NCBI RefSeq assembly: GCF_900101765.1
Contig: NZ_LT627735.1
Coordinates: forward strand, 434,001-498,000
Origin: Nonlabens sp. Hel1_33_55
Lineage (GTDB): Bacteria > Bacteroidota > Bacteroidia > Flavobacteriales > Flavobacteriaceae
Length of the DNA stretch: 64,000 nucleotides
Direction: 5' to 3'
The translations under genes and the position numbers were made by a program. Every line of letters starts with the position of its first letter. The first letter of the stretch is position 1. Below the pieces are notes generated by a model. It saw only the letters and a program-made list of their open reading frames with translations. It searched no databases and was not told where the DNA came from. Of the stretch, positions 50,209 through 58,337 are shown one piece after another.

Positions 50209-50533
50209 AGCAGCAGGCCGCTCTATCGTCTCAGCTTTTGTTGAGGAGGAAAGTCCGGACACCATAGGATATCATAGCGGCTAACGGCCGTCGTTTTGTT
50301 TTCGCTTTCGCGAAAGCGAGATAGGACCAGTGCAACAGAAAGAATGTACAGATAATGCTGTAGTGAAACCAGGTAAACTCTATGTGGTGAAATGTCGCGT
50401 AAATCAGAGCTTGAGTGCGATCCGTGCGATCTGAAGGGTAGGCAGTTTGAGATCTTGAGTAATTGCGATCCTAGATAAATGATAGAGGTTCCCGTTTGTG
50501 CGGGATCACAGAATCCGGCTTATAGGCCTGCTT
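50209..50533 (+). ncRNA. rnpB: RNase P RNA (bacterial type A) carrying a palindrome insertion
   Basis: Catalytic RNA that trims tRNA 5' leaders. P1 pairs GCAGGCC (50213-50219) with GGCCTGC (50525-50531). Conserved blocks are present: GAGGAAAGTCCGGACACC, GACCAGTGCAACAGA, GGTAAACTC, GGGTAGGCAGTTTGAG, and AGAATCCGGCTTATA, followed by a T-run. An exact copy of the dispersed palindrome lies at 50303-50318. Compared with E. coli it falls where the P9 hairpin precedes ACCAGUGCAACAGA, so it probably forms that stem (CGCUUU, CGCG loop, AAAGCG). Confidence 0.95.
50303..50318. repeat. 16-bp palindrome, exact copy, inside rnpB
   Basis: CGCTTTCGCGAAAGCG, part of an 18-bp palindrome TCGCTTTCGCGAAAGCGA, at the predicted P9 stem of RNase P RNA. 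Confidence 0.97.
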
Positions 50534-50572
50534 TTTTAATTTTAAGGGATTGTAGGCTTTCGAATATGTGAC

Positions 50573-50842
50573 TTAGCTCATCAGCCAATATAAAAATGAT
50601 ATAACTATTATTGAACAAACGGTGAATATGGCCAGCTTGAGTCTTGCCTCTTTTCTGTTCGTTTGAACAACTTTATTTGTAATTACTTTATTGATGTGAT
50701 TAGGTCTGGTTTTTTGAAGCTTGCCTAGTTTATTAGGTTCAACAAGATCTTTTTTCTTGTTTGATAGATCTGTTCTCAAACTTAGTTTGACTTCGTTCCT
50801 GCGTTTTGAACGATCGTTATGGCCAGATAGATGATGATTCAT
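50573..50842 (-). CDS. Small basic single-helix membrane protein, unknown
   Basis: 89 residues: a long, strongly basic N-terminal part (MNHHLSGHNDRSKRRNEVKL, many Lys/Arg/Asn) and one C-terminal membrane helix (about 70-88, LAIFTVCSIIVISFLYWLM), giving a tail-anchored topology. It begins three bases after the rsmD stop, so it is co-transcribed with rsmD. No family recognised; the operon position suggests, but does not show, a role near RNA or envelope. Confidence 0.6.
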   Translation of the reverse strand: MNHHLSGHNDRSKRRNEVKLSLRTDLSNKKKDLVEPNKLGKLQKTRPNHINKVITNKVVQTNRKEARLKLAIFTVCSIIVISFLYWLMS

Positions 50843-50845
50843 CTT

Positions 50846-51397
50846 TTAATTTTCTTCTGGCGTAGTTTTGAAAAAACTAAATACCGTGCCTCCATATCTA
50901 CGGGCATTGTCAAACGATGGGTGCTCACTTAGGTCAGTGTGTTTGGAGTGCTCAATAATTAAAAGACCATCCTCGTTGAGCATTTGGTTTTCTGCAACCG
51001 TATCGGCTATTTTGAGAAAATCTGTGGATTCTAGTGCATATGGAGGATCTGCAAAAATGATATCATATTTGATGCTGTGATTCTCTAAAAACTTGAAAAC
51101 ATCTGCCTTGATGGTATCAATAGGAAGATTAAGTTCCTCTGCGGTTTTTTTGATGAATGCAATGCATGGAAAATGTTTGTCAACGGCTAGAATATTACCA
51201 GCACCGCGACTGGCAAACTCATAAGACATGTTACCGCTACCTGCAAAAAGTTCCAAAACCTTGATGTCGCTTATATGAATAATATTGCGCAGAATGTTGA
51301 ATAGAGCTTCTTTGGCCATGTCAGTAGTGGGACGCACCGGCAAATTTTTGGGAGCTTGAATACGGCGGCCTTTGTGAATACCTGAAATTATGCGCAT
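50846..51397 (-). CDS. rsmD: 16S rRNA (guanine966-N2)-methyltransferase RsmD
   Basis: AdoMet-dependent enzyme methylating G966 of 16S rRNA. The 183 residues start MRIISGIHKGRRIQAPKNLP and RPTTDMAKEALFNIL, then VLELFAGSGNMSYEFASRGA (SAM motif I, about 45-64) and DIIFADPPYA (catalytic DPPY, about 114-123). It overlaps the DUF3822 gene upstream by ten bases, a common Bacteroidota arrangement. Confidence 0.95.
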   Translation of the reverse strand: MRIISGIHKGRRIQAPKNLPVRPTTDMAKEALFNILRNIIHISDIKVLELFAGSGNMSYEFASRGAGNILAVDKHFPCIAFIKKTAEELNLPIDTIKADVFKFLENHSIKYDIIFADPPYALESTDFLKIADTVAENQMLNEDGLLIIEHSKHTDLSEHPSFDNARRYGGTVFSFFKTTPEEN

Positions 51398-52149
51398 ATG
51401 ACTTTGTTGAGGTAATCCTTATAATCTTCTATAAAACTTACATTCCGCACATAAGTGTAGAGATGGTTAAATAGTTTTTGGTCTTTGTTGTTCTGGATAA
51501 TGGTAAGCGGAATCGTTTCTGGATCTAGTTTATTCTGTTCTAATGCAAATAAGGTATAGTATAAGATATCTTCTACCTGTTCAAATGGGAAAATATTATG
51601 GGCTACAAGATGATCCTTATCCATCACCGTAAAGTAAAAATGGGACTGCATGATCTCTAGATAAATACCGCTAGGCATTCCAGAAAGTGTCGTTAGTGAT
51701 CTCGTAGAATAATGAAAATATGAGTGATCACCGTAGGTTTCAAAGAAGTAATTATTGACGTTGGAATACGCTACATAAACCATCTGTGCTCCAAAAGCAG
51801 GAACTGGATCGTCAATGCTAATAGTATCTGTCTGTAACAGTTTAGTATTATACTTTAAATAATCTGCGGCGTACTCTTCCTCAAATAAAGCTGATGGTAC
51901 CGCTGCAAAAACATTATGATGATAGATGAGTTTCACATCTTCAAATTCCTGTTTCAAAAACTCTTGCGAAGCCATCACATCTTCAATGGCAGCCAGTATC
52001 TCAATAGGGTTTGAAGAATATTTAAATTCTTTAGAAAAAGTTTCTTGAATACCCGTTGAGTTATGGGTATAAAAAGAAAGTCCATCCTGATGAATCAGGA
52101 CGGACAGACTATATTTCTTTTCGGTATTAGTTACTTCGGTTTGGGGCAT
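51388..52149 (-). CDS. DUF3822 family protein
   Basis: 253 residues from MPQTEVTNTEKKYSLSVLIH; the frame also allows a GTG at 52170, but ATG 52149 is more natural. The sequence looks like an actin/ribonuclease-H-type ATPase fold typical of DUF3822: QDGLSFYTHNSTGIQ at the start, VFAAVPSALFEEEYAADYLKY in the middle and a central GIYLEIMQSHFYFTVMDKDHLV strand pair. The family is specific to Bacteroidota, sits by rsmD, and has no assigned function. It overlaps genes at both ends. Confidence 0.8.
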   Translation of the reverse strand: MPQTEVTNTEKKYSLSVLIHQDGLSFYTHNSTGIQETFSKEFKYSSNPIEILAAIEDVMASQEFLKQEFEDVKLIYHHNVFAAVPSALFEEEYAADYLKYNTKLLQTDTISIDDPVPAFGAQMVYVAYSNVNNYFFETYGDHSYFHYSTRSLTTLSGMPSGIYLEIMQSHFYFTVMDKDHLVAHNIFPFEQVEDILYYTLFALEQNKLDPETIPLTIIQNNKDQKLFNHLYTYVRNVSFIEDYKDYLNKVICA

Positions 52150-52876
52150 ATTGTCTTGGCCAGTTTCCACTTGTGGTCACCTCAGAAAGGCTTCCTACTA
52201 TAATGTTAGGTCCATCAATAGCTTCCACTGCCTTTGCTTCAAGTTCTGCATTTACTAGACGTTCTGGTTGATCAAAAAGAATGTCTGCTTTAGATGCTTT
52301 TGCTTCAAAGACACTCAAAATATTCTCACCATCAACAAACGTATCTGTTGCTAATTCGATTTTACCTGGAGCTCCTTCAATAGGGTAGTTCAACAAGGAT
52401 CTAATGTCAACACCACTGAATAAAGAGTCCTTCACAGATCTAAATCCTAAAGTGTCGATAAGAGTAATTTCCTTAGTATATCCACCAGCACCAGAAAGTC
52501 CATATCTTCTGTTCTTTTCTACATCGACTACGGTACTATCTCTTTTTTGGGTCAAGGCAAATTCTGCCGTATCAATGAATCTAGCAAGAGCGTCGATGTC
52601 ATTTGTATATTTACCCTTAATGAGTTTATGTGCAGCTTCTGCATCACGCAAGGTGATCAATTGAGAAACGACATCTTTGTAGCGTTCTTCTTTGACTGCT
52701 TCAAACCTAACAGGTTCAGCAATGGATTGATAAAGTTTATATGCAAAGAATCCTATCAATGCTAAAAGCACAAGAATAATTACAATATGAAGTTTGCGTG
52801 GTATTTTATTGATAAAAATCGCAAGTAGCACTAGCACTATAATTCCAATTACTACCGACAAGATCAAATTGAACAT
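52127..52876 (-). CDS. Membrane-anchored hypothetical protein of the DUF3822-rsmD cluster
   Basis: 249 residues. Two N-terminal hydrophobic helices (about 3-22 and 29-48) anchor a soluble domain of about 200 residues rich in acidic residues and Ala (EERYKDVVSQLITLRDAEAA; later GKIELATDTFVDGENILSVF). It overlaps the DUF3822 start by 23 bases. I do not recognise a named domain; the cluster order suggests a Bacteroidota-specific envelope function. Confidence 0.7.
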   Translation of the reverse strand: MFNLILSVVIGIIVLVLLAIFINKIPRKLHIVIILVLLALIGFFAYKLYQSIAEPVRFEAVKEERYKDVVSQLITLRDAEAAHKLIKGKYTNDIDALARFIDTAEFALTQKRDSTVVDVEKNRRYGLSGAGGYTKEITLIDTLGFRSVKDSLFSGVDIRSLLNYPIEGAPGKIELATDTFVDGENILSVFEAKASKADILFDQPERLVNAELEAKAVEAIDGPNIIVGSLSEVTTSGNWPRQYAPNRSN

Positions 52877-52997
52877 AAGAAGAGTTGTTTATTAACTTAA
52901 TTTCAAAGCAAACAAATCTACAATTTTTTTTGTCTCGTCCTAATGAGCCGTGACATTTTTGAATTAAGTTTATCCATTACCTTTCCACACTTTTTTG

Positions 52998-54419
52998 ATG
53001 ACTCCGCAAGATTTTTTTAAAATTCTTAAACTCGATTTTCCTTTTGAACCTACTTTTCAGCAGGAAAGAGCCCTGGAAGAACTATCGCAGTTTATTCTTA
53101 GTCCAGAAAAGGACGAGATATTCATGTTGCGCGGTTATGCTGGTACAGGTAAGACCACCATCATTAGTAGCCTGGTCAAAAGTTTGTGGAAAGTAAAAAA
53201 AAGCCCGGTACTACTGGCGCCAACTGGTAGAGCTGCAAAGGTGATTAGTAGTTATTCCAATAAACAAGCGGCTACCATTCACAGGGAAATTTATTATCCA
53301 AAAGGTCAAGGATCTGGCAATGTTCAATTCACGCTCAAGGTAAATAAGCATCGCAATGCTCTATTTATTGTAGATGAGGCATCCATGATTCCAGATGTTG
53401 CAGCAGAAAATAAGATGTTCGGTGGGAATGGCTCACTGCTGGATGACCTGATTGAATACGTTTATAATGGATTTAAGTGCAAACTGATTATTATAGGAGA
53501 TACAGCCCAACTGCCACCTGTGAAATTAGACATTTCGCCAGCCCTGGATGCTCAACTTATAGAACAGCGATATCTCAAAACGGTTATCGATATGGAACTG
53601 GATGAGGTCAAGCGACAGTCAGAAGGTTCTGGAATTCTCTATAATGCTACCCAAATCAGAGAACATATCGAACAAGATGATGCTACTTTTAAATTCAAAA
53701 CCCAACCATTCAAAGACATCGAGCGATTAATTGACGGCCATGAAATTATGGAAACGGTGATGAGTGCTTATGATAATCAAGGTCACGAAGAAACAGCGAT
53801 CATCGTGAGGTCCAACAAGCGAGCTAATTTATATAACCAACAAATCAGGTCGCGTATTCTCTTTCGCGAAAGCGAGCTAGCGGCAGGAGATTACCTTATG
53901 GTGGTCAAGAATAATTATCACTGGCTGGATATAACTAGCGACGCAGGGTTCATCGCAAATGGTGATATTATTGAGGTGTTAGAAATCTACGATTTTAAGG
54001 AAATCTATAATTTTAAATTTGCAAACGTCAAGGTGCGCATGGTGGATTATCCCAACGCAAAAGCTTTTGATACGACGTTATTGCTCGATACATTGACGTC
54101 AGAGTCTCCATCGCTTACCTATGAGCAGAGTAACAGTCTGTACCAAGAGGTGCGTATGGATTATCTGAAATTACCCAAGTGGAAACAATACAAGGAAATC
54201 AAGGCAAATGCCTATTTCAATGCGCTACAGGTTAAATTTTCTTATGCAATCACGTGTCATAAATCGCAAGGTGGACAATGGGAAAATGTGATTGTGGAAC
54301 AACCTTATTTACCAGATGGTCCCAGTAAAGAATATTTGCGATGGTTGTATACTGCAGTGACGCGAGCTAAAACAAATTTGTACCTTATCGGCTTCAAAAA
54401 TGAGAACTTCATAGAATAA
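52998..54419 (+). CDS. RecD-like ATP-dependent DNA helicase
   Basis: SF1B helicase of 473 residues from MTPQDFFKILKL (ATG 52998; a TTG one codon earlier is disregarded). Motif I is GYAGTGKTT (46-54), motif II VDEASMI (about 117-123), motif III IIGDTAQLPPV (about 165-175), and the C-terminal UvrD_C_2 part has YAITCHKSQGGQWENV and YTAVTRAK. A palindrome copy encodes LFRESE at about 288-293, an insertion in the second RecA domain. RecB and RecC are not adjacent, so it is a stand-alone RecD2-type or Dda-like enzyme. Confidence 0.88.
   Translation: MTPQDFFKILKLDFPFEPTFQQERALEELSQFILSPEKDEIFMLRGYAGTGKTTIISSLVKSLWKVKKSPVLLAPTGRAAKVISSYSNKQAATIHREIYYPKGQGSGNVQFTLKVNKHRNALFIVDEASMIPDVAAENKMFGGNGSLLDDLIEYVYNGFKCKLIIIGDTAQLPPVKLDISPALDAQLIEQRYLKTVIDMELDEVKRQSEGSGILYNATQIREHIEQDDATFKFKTQPFKDIERLIDGHEIMETVMSAYDNQGHEETAIIVRSNKRANLYNQQIRSRILFRESELAAGDYLMVVKNNYHWLDITSDAGFIANGDIIEVLEIYDFKEIYNFKFANVKVRMVDYPNAKAFDTTLLLDTLTSESPSLTYEQSNSLYQEVRMDYLKLPKWKQYKEIKANAYFNALQVKFSYAITCHKSQGGQWENVIVEQPYLPDGPSKEYLRWLYTAVTRAKTNLYLIGFKNENFIE
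53859..53874. repeat. Palindrome with 12-bp core exact (14/16), inside the RecD-like gene
   Basis: CTCTTTCGCGAAAGCG; the only coding copy in the FRES frame (LFRESE). Confidence 0.9.
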
Positions 54420-54421
54420 AC

Positions 54422-55024
54422 ATGCTAGAAATCATCATAAGTGTTTGCCTGGGAATAGGCCTATCTGCAAGTGCAGGGTTTCGGGTTTTTGTGCCGCTTT
54501 TACTATTAAGTATCTCGGGATATTTGGGATGGATACCGCTCAATGAGGACTGGCAATGGGCAGGAAGTTTGACTGCAATCATCGTGCTTGCAGTAGCTTC
54601 GGTTATAGAATTGGGTGCCTATTTTATCCCGTACGTGGATAATTTGCTGGATACGGTTTCCATACCGCTGGCGACAGTCGCGGGAACGCTAGTGATGTTT
54701 ACGGTACTTAGTGATGTAGACCCTATTTATAGTTGGACTCTGGCGATAATAGCCGGTGGTGGTACGGCCGCAAGTATCGCCACGACCACAAGTGCAGCCC
54801 GCGCGACAAGCACGACGGTTACTGCTGGCATTGCAAATCCTATTATTAGTATTCTCGAGGCTATATTTTCCACATTCCTGAGCATACTCTCCATTCTAGC
54901 CCCATTTTTAGCGGTCATTGTGGTGATTCTGACATTTTTTGGAATTCGCAAATTGTACCGTAAAATGTTTAAGAAAAGTCCGCTTTCGCGAAAGCGTAAC
55001 AACCCAACTACAATCGAGCAATAA
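54422..55024 (+). CDS. DUF4126 membrane protein
   Basis: 200-residue integral membrane protein with about five helices: IIISVCLGIGLSASAGFRVF start (3-22), then helices near 52-70, 75-97, 103-125 and 145-175. Glycine- and alanine-rich turns (AGGGTAASIATTTSAARA) are characteristic of DUF4126. The palindrome at 54981 encodes PLSRKR just before the C-terminus, in the cytosolic tail. It begins two bases after the helicase stop and overlaps the next gene by one base. Function unknown. Confidence 0.82.
   Translation: MLEIIISVCLGIGLSASAGFRVFVPLLLLSISGYLGWIPLNEDWQWAGSLTAIIVLAVASVIELGAYFIPYVDNLLDTVSIPLATVAGTLVMFTVLSDVDPIYSWTLAIIAGGGTAASIATTTSAARATSTTVTAGIANPIISILEAIFSTFLSILSILAPFLAVIVVILTFFGIRKLYRKMFKKSPLSRKRNNPTTIEQ
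54981..54996. repeat. 16-bp palindrome, exact copy, at the DUF4126 C-terminus
   Basis: CGCTTTCGCGAAAGCG in the LSRKR frame, nine codons before the stop. Confidence 0.97.
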
Positions 55025-55473
55025 TGAGTTTCTTGGAACGAAAATCAACAGAGTGGACGTGGTCTGAAAAGGAACAAACGCTAAGTATCATTGATAGGGA
55101 TCAATATATCATATGGTGGCTTCCAGCCTTATTATTTATACCCGCAATAATTCAATTGATTTACGGTATATATTTTTCAAAATGGATTGAGGTTGCACTA
55201 GCATCAATAGTTGTAATTCCAGGCACAATACTATATTTGATTGGTTTGAAAACCATTAGCTTGAAACGTTATATAGCGTTTCAAGAAATCGATCTTATTG
55301 TAGTGAAAAATAATACGATCAATGTGGTAAGTATTAAACTTTGTAATGGTAGGTACCGCCAGCTATATTTTACTAAGCGTGCTGATTATAATGAATTTAT
55401 AGAATTTGCAGAGAGTAAAAATATCAAAATCAAAGAACGTTCTCTCTATTGGTCATTACCATTAAATTATTAG
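55024..55473 (+). CDS. Small two-helix membrane protein, unknown
   Basis: 149 residues with two close membrane helices (about 32-50 and 57-76; WWLPALLFIPAIIQLIYGIY then VALASIVVIPGTILYLIG) and a C-terminal cytosolic part ending FIEFAESKNIKIKERSLY. It overlaps DUF4126 by one base and precedes kdsB by one base, so it lies within a tight operon. No family recognised. Confidence 0.65.
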   Translation: MSFLERKSTEWTWSEKEQTLSIIDRDQYIIWWLPALLFIPAIIQLIYGIYFSKWIEVALASIVVIPGTILYLIGLKTISLKRYIAFQEIDLIVVKNNTINVVSIKLCNGRYRQLYFTKRADYNEFIEFAESKNIKIKERSLYWSLPLNY

Positions 55474-55474
55474 T

Positions 55475-56227
55475 ATGCTTAAGAAAATAGCGATTATTCC
55501 CGCACGTTTGCAATCGCAAAGACTGCCCAAAAAGTTATTGCTCGATTTAGGAGGATCTCCCGTAATCGTTCGCACGTATGAAGCGGTGAAAAATACGAAC
55601 CTGTTTGACGAGGTTCTTGTCGCAACAGATAGTAAAGATATCTATCAAACCGTATTACAATTTGACGGTAAGGCCGTGATGAGCGATCAAGAGCATGATT
55701 GTGGTAGCAACCGTATTGCCGAAGCTGTTGAAGATCTTGATTATGATATTGTTGTTAATGTTCAAGGCGATGAACCTTTTACCAACAAAGAAGATCTGCA
55801 GCGACTGTTAGAAGTTTTTGATGATGATGAGCAAAACGAAATTGCGCTTGCTTCACTTATGCATACCCTAAGCGAGGAACGAGATATTGAAAACCCTAAT
55901 AACGTAAAGGTGATTGTTGATACATATTGCAATGCCATGTATTTTTCTAGGTCACCTATACCTTTTATAAGAGATGAATCTGCAACTGCTGAGGTTTATA
56001 AACACGTTGGGATCTATGCTTTTCGCAAAGATGCGTTGATGGACTTTTATAAATCAAAACCTACACCACTAGAGCTAGCGGAAAAGATTGAAGCCATCAG
56101 GCACCTTGAATATGGTAAAAAGATAAGAATGGTTGAGACCTCAAATCATACCATAGGTATTGATACAGCTACAGATCTGGAAAAGGCTCGAAATTACTGG
56201 GAGCGCTGGGCGCAGTTACATCGTTAG
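55475..56227 (+). CDS. kdsB: 3-deoxy-manno-octulosonate cytidylyltransferase KdsB
   Basis: Activates Kdo as CMP-Kdo for lipopolysaccharide inner core. The 250 residues have the nucleotidyltransferase start IAIIPARLQSQRLPKKLLLDLGG-type motif (about 5-24), the conserved SDQEHDCGSNRIAEAVE (about 70-86), NVQGDEPFT (about 95-103), VYKHVGIYAFRKDAL (about 174-188) and the C-terminal IGIDTATDLEKAR. It overlaps the convergent acetyltransferase gene by four bases. Confidence 0.95.
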   Translation: MLKKIAIIPARLQSQRLPKKLLLDLGGSPVIVRTYEAVKNTNLFDEVLVATDSKDIYQTVLQFDGKAVMSDQEHDCGSNRIAEAVEDLDYDIVVNVQGDEPFTNKEDLQRLLEVFDDDEQNEIALASLMHTLSEERDIENPNNVKVIVDTYCNAMYFSRSPIPFIRDESATAEVYKHVGIYAFRKDALMDFYKSKPTPLELAEKIEAIRHLEYGKKIRMVETSNHTIGIDTATDLEKARNYWERWAQLHR

Positions 56228-56538
56228 ATACTAATACCTACAGGAAGCATTTCTTTATAATCATTGCGATGCTTGCGTACAAAACCAGCAATCTTTGGAT
56301 GCGTAGGTACTACCTTCAATTTTTTGTTATCTCTAATATCTGCAAAAACAGCTTTTAGAAAATTTTCCCTGAACTCAACATTGTCTTCTAGGGATTCTGG
56401 AATTATAAGTTTAGTAAGAAAAATTTTACGTTCTTGTTGAGCATATTCAATTTTTGCCATGCCAGATTCTTGCTGACATTCATATTGACGTAAAAAGGCA
56501 TTATCGGTAACTTCAATCATATTGGATTCCATATTCAT
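56224..56538 (-). CDS. YidJ/Gcn5-type small N-acetyltransferase-like protein
   Basis: 104-residue protein of the short GNAT-related family. The core MAKIEYAQQERKIFLTKLII then ENFLKAVFADIRDNKKLKVV and PTHPKIAGFVRKHRNDYKEM gives the beta-strand and helix pattern, with the PxxPKIAGFVRKH segment typical of this group at the C-terminus. Start codons at 56538 and 56532 both fit. It is convergent with kdsB. Acceptor unknown. Confidence 0.75.
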   Translation of the reverse strand: MNMESNMIEVTDNAFLRQYECQQESGMAKIEYAQQERKIFLTKLIIPESLEDNVEFRENFLKAVFADIRDNKKLKVVPTHPKIAGFVRKHRNDYKEMLPVGISI

Positions 56539-56707
56539 TCTTTAAACTCATTCTAGTATTAAGTGCAGATAGTTGTTGTTTCAAAAAGTTATGAAACGAT
56601 TTTGAGAAGAGTAAAAATTGCTTGATTAACTTTGCAAAGATACCTTAAAAACCGCATTATCGCTGTACTCCATCCGTTAAATCCGCTATTTTGAAAGATT
56701 TTTCCTC

Positions 56708-57358
56708 ATGACACAGGTTTATTTCATGCCAGGAATGGCGGCATCTCCACTCATTTTTGAGAATGTTTTTCTACCTCAAGATCAATTTGAAGTGCATCTT
56801 ATGGATTGGATCATTCCAGAGCCTAAAGAATCGTTAGCTTCTTACTGCAACCGACTGCTAGAACAAATAGATCATGAAAATCCAGTATTGATTGGTGTTT
56901 CTTTTGGTGGTGTGATCGTACAGGAACTAGCCAAATTGATCAAGGTGAGCAAACTCATCATTATTTCCAGCGTTAAGACCCATCATGAGTTTCCTAGACG
57001 TATGCGATTAGCTAGAAAAACGGGTTTACATAAGTTGTTGCCTACTAGTTTAATGGGCAACTTTGACCAGCTATCCAAATATGGTATGTCAATTGCACCC
57101 AAGAAGATGGAGATGTACAAGCGATACCTCAATCTTAACGATCCTAGATACCTTGATTGGGCGCTTGATGCCATCATTCAATGGCAACAGGAAAAGCCTA
57201 TGGAAGGTATCGTTCATATCCATGGAAGTGCAGATCCCGTATTTCCCATAAAATATATTGAAGGCTGCATTATAGTTGATGGCGGCACTCATGTGATGAT
57301 CATTAACAGGTTTAAATGGTTCAATGAAAACCTTCCAGAAATCATTATGGAAAGCTAA
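56708..57358 (+). CDS. Alpha/beta-hydrolase
   Basis: 216-residue serine hydrolase-like protein. The N-terminus MTQVYFMPGMAASPLIFENV contains the oxyanion turn (PGMAAS), the nucleophile elbow GVSFGGV is at about 61-67, HIHGSADPVFP (about 174-184) holds the acid Asp, and VDGGTHVMIINR (about 193-204) the catalytic His. It lies alone after a 169-base gap. Substrate not evident. Confidence 0.82.
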   Translation: MTQVYFMPGMAASPLIFENVFLPQDQFEVHLMDWIIPEPKESLASYCNRLLEQIDHENPVLIGVSFGGVIVQELAKLIKVSKLIIISSVKTHHEFPRRMRLARKTGLHKLLPTSLMGNFDQLSKYGMSIAPKKMEMYKRYLNLNDPRYLDWALDAIIQWQQEKPMEGIVHIHGSADPVFPIKYIEGCIIVDGGTHVMIINRFKWFNENLPEIIMES

Positions 57359-57401
57359 CTTTCATTAGGCTGTTTCTCTTACCTTTAAACAAAAAATAAG
57401 G

Positions 57402-58334
57402 ATGAAAAAAATCGTCATTGGTTTCTCGATAGCAATCCTATCTATTGTCACCATAAGCGCCATTCAAATGGCAGATAATTCAAACGAACAGGAAGAAAGC
57501 ACGCAGGATACTGAGCCAACATTGGTTCCTGGATATACCATTCACTCGTTGCCCATGCCAGAGAATTTGACGTTTGCCGGTGAGGCAGTTCCGTTGGACG
57601 ATCCAGATATTCAAGAACGATTTGATAATGAACTTTTGTCTAATGTTTATTTTCAGTCAAATGCGGTAAAACTCATTAAAAAATCAAAGAAGTATTTTCC
57701 AATAATAGAGCCTATTTTGAAGGAGAATGGTATACCGGACGATTTCAAATATTTAGCAGTGGCAGAAAGTGCGCTGACTAATGCCGTTTCACCAGCAGGA
57801 GCTAGAGGTTTCTGGCAATTAATGCCGGCGACTGCAAGAGAGTTGGGAATGGAAGTGAATGATAACGTAGATGAGCGATATGATATGGTAAAATCCACCG
57901 TCGCCGCTACGCAATACCTCAAGGACAGTAAAAAGAATTTTGGCACATGGACGCTGGCAGCCGCAGCTTACAATGCGGGTAATGCAGGAGTAAATAGAGA
58001 ACAGAACAGACAAGAATCAGAAGAATATTATGACCTGTTACTGAATCAAGAAACGGCTCGATACGTCTTCCGTATTCTGGCGCTCAAGGAGATTCTTGAG
58101 AAGCCAACAGCCTACGGTTTTGATGTAGATTCAGCACATTTATACACTAATGTTCCAGTAAAAAAGTTGAAAGTTGATTACGAGATTGATGATCTTGTCG
58201 CTTTCGCGAAAGCGAACAACATTTCATACAAAGTGCTCAAGATCCACAATCCATGGTTGAGAGAAACTAAGCTGAACAACAAGTCTGGAAAGACCTATTA
58301 CATTTCCATTCCAGAAGCTGGATATTACAAATAG
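57402..58334 (+). CDS. MltD-like lytic transglycosylase
   Basis: Peptidoglycan-cleaving enzyme of 310 residues. A signal peptide (KIVIGFSIAILSIVTISAIQ) is followed by a 60-residue spacer and a GH23 SLT domain: KYLAVAESALTNAVSPAGARG (catalytic Glu at about 123), FWQLMPATARELGM and WTLAAAAYNAGNAGV (about 185-199). The C-terminus is a short LysM-like module containing the palindrome-encoded VAFAKAN (about 266-272) and LKIHNPWLRET. It precedes a cardiolipin synthase by three bases. Confidence 0.9.
   Translation: MKKIVIGFSIAILSIVTISAIQMADNSNEQEESTQDTEPTLVPGYTIHSLPMPENLTFAGEAVPLDDPDIQERFDNELLSNVYFQSNAVKLIKKSKKYFPIIEPILKENGIPDDFKYLAVAESALTNAVSPAGARGFWQLMPATARELGMEVNDNVDERYDMVKSTVAATQYLKDSKKNFGTWTLAAAAYNAGNAGVNREQNRQESEEYYDLLLNQETARYVFRILALKEILEKPTAYGFDVDSAHLYTNVPVKKLKVDYEIDDLVAFAKANNISYKVLKIHNPWLRETKLNNKSGKTYYISIPEAGYYK
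58199..58214. repeat. 16-bp palindrome, exact copy, inside the transglycosylase gene
   Basis: CGCTTTCGCGAAAGCG in the AFAKA frame, in the C-terminal LysM-like segment. Confidence 0.97.
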
Positions 58335-58337
58335 AAT

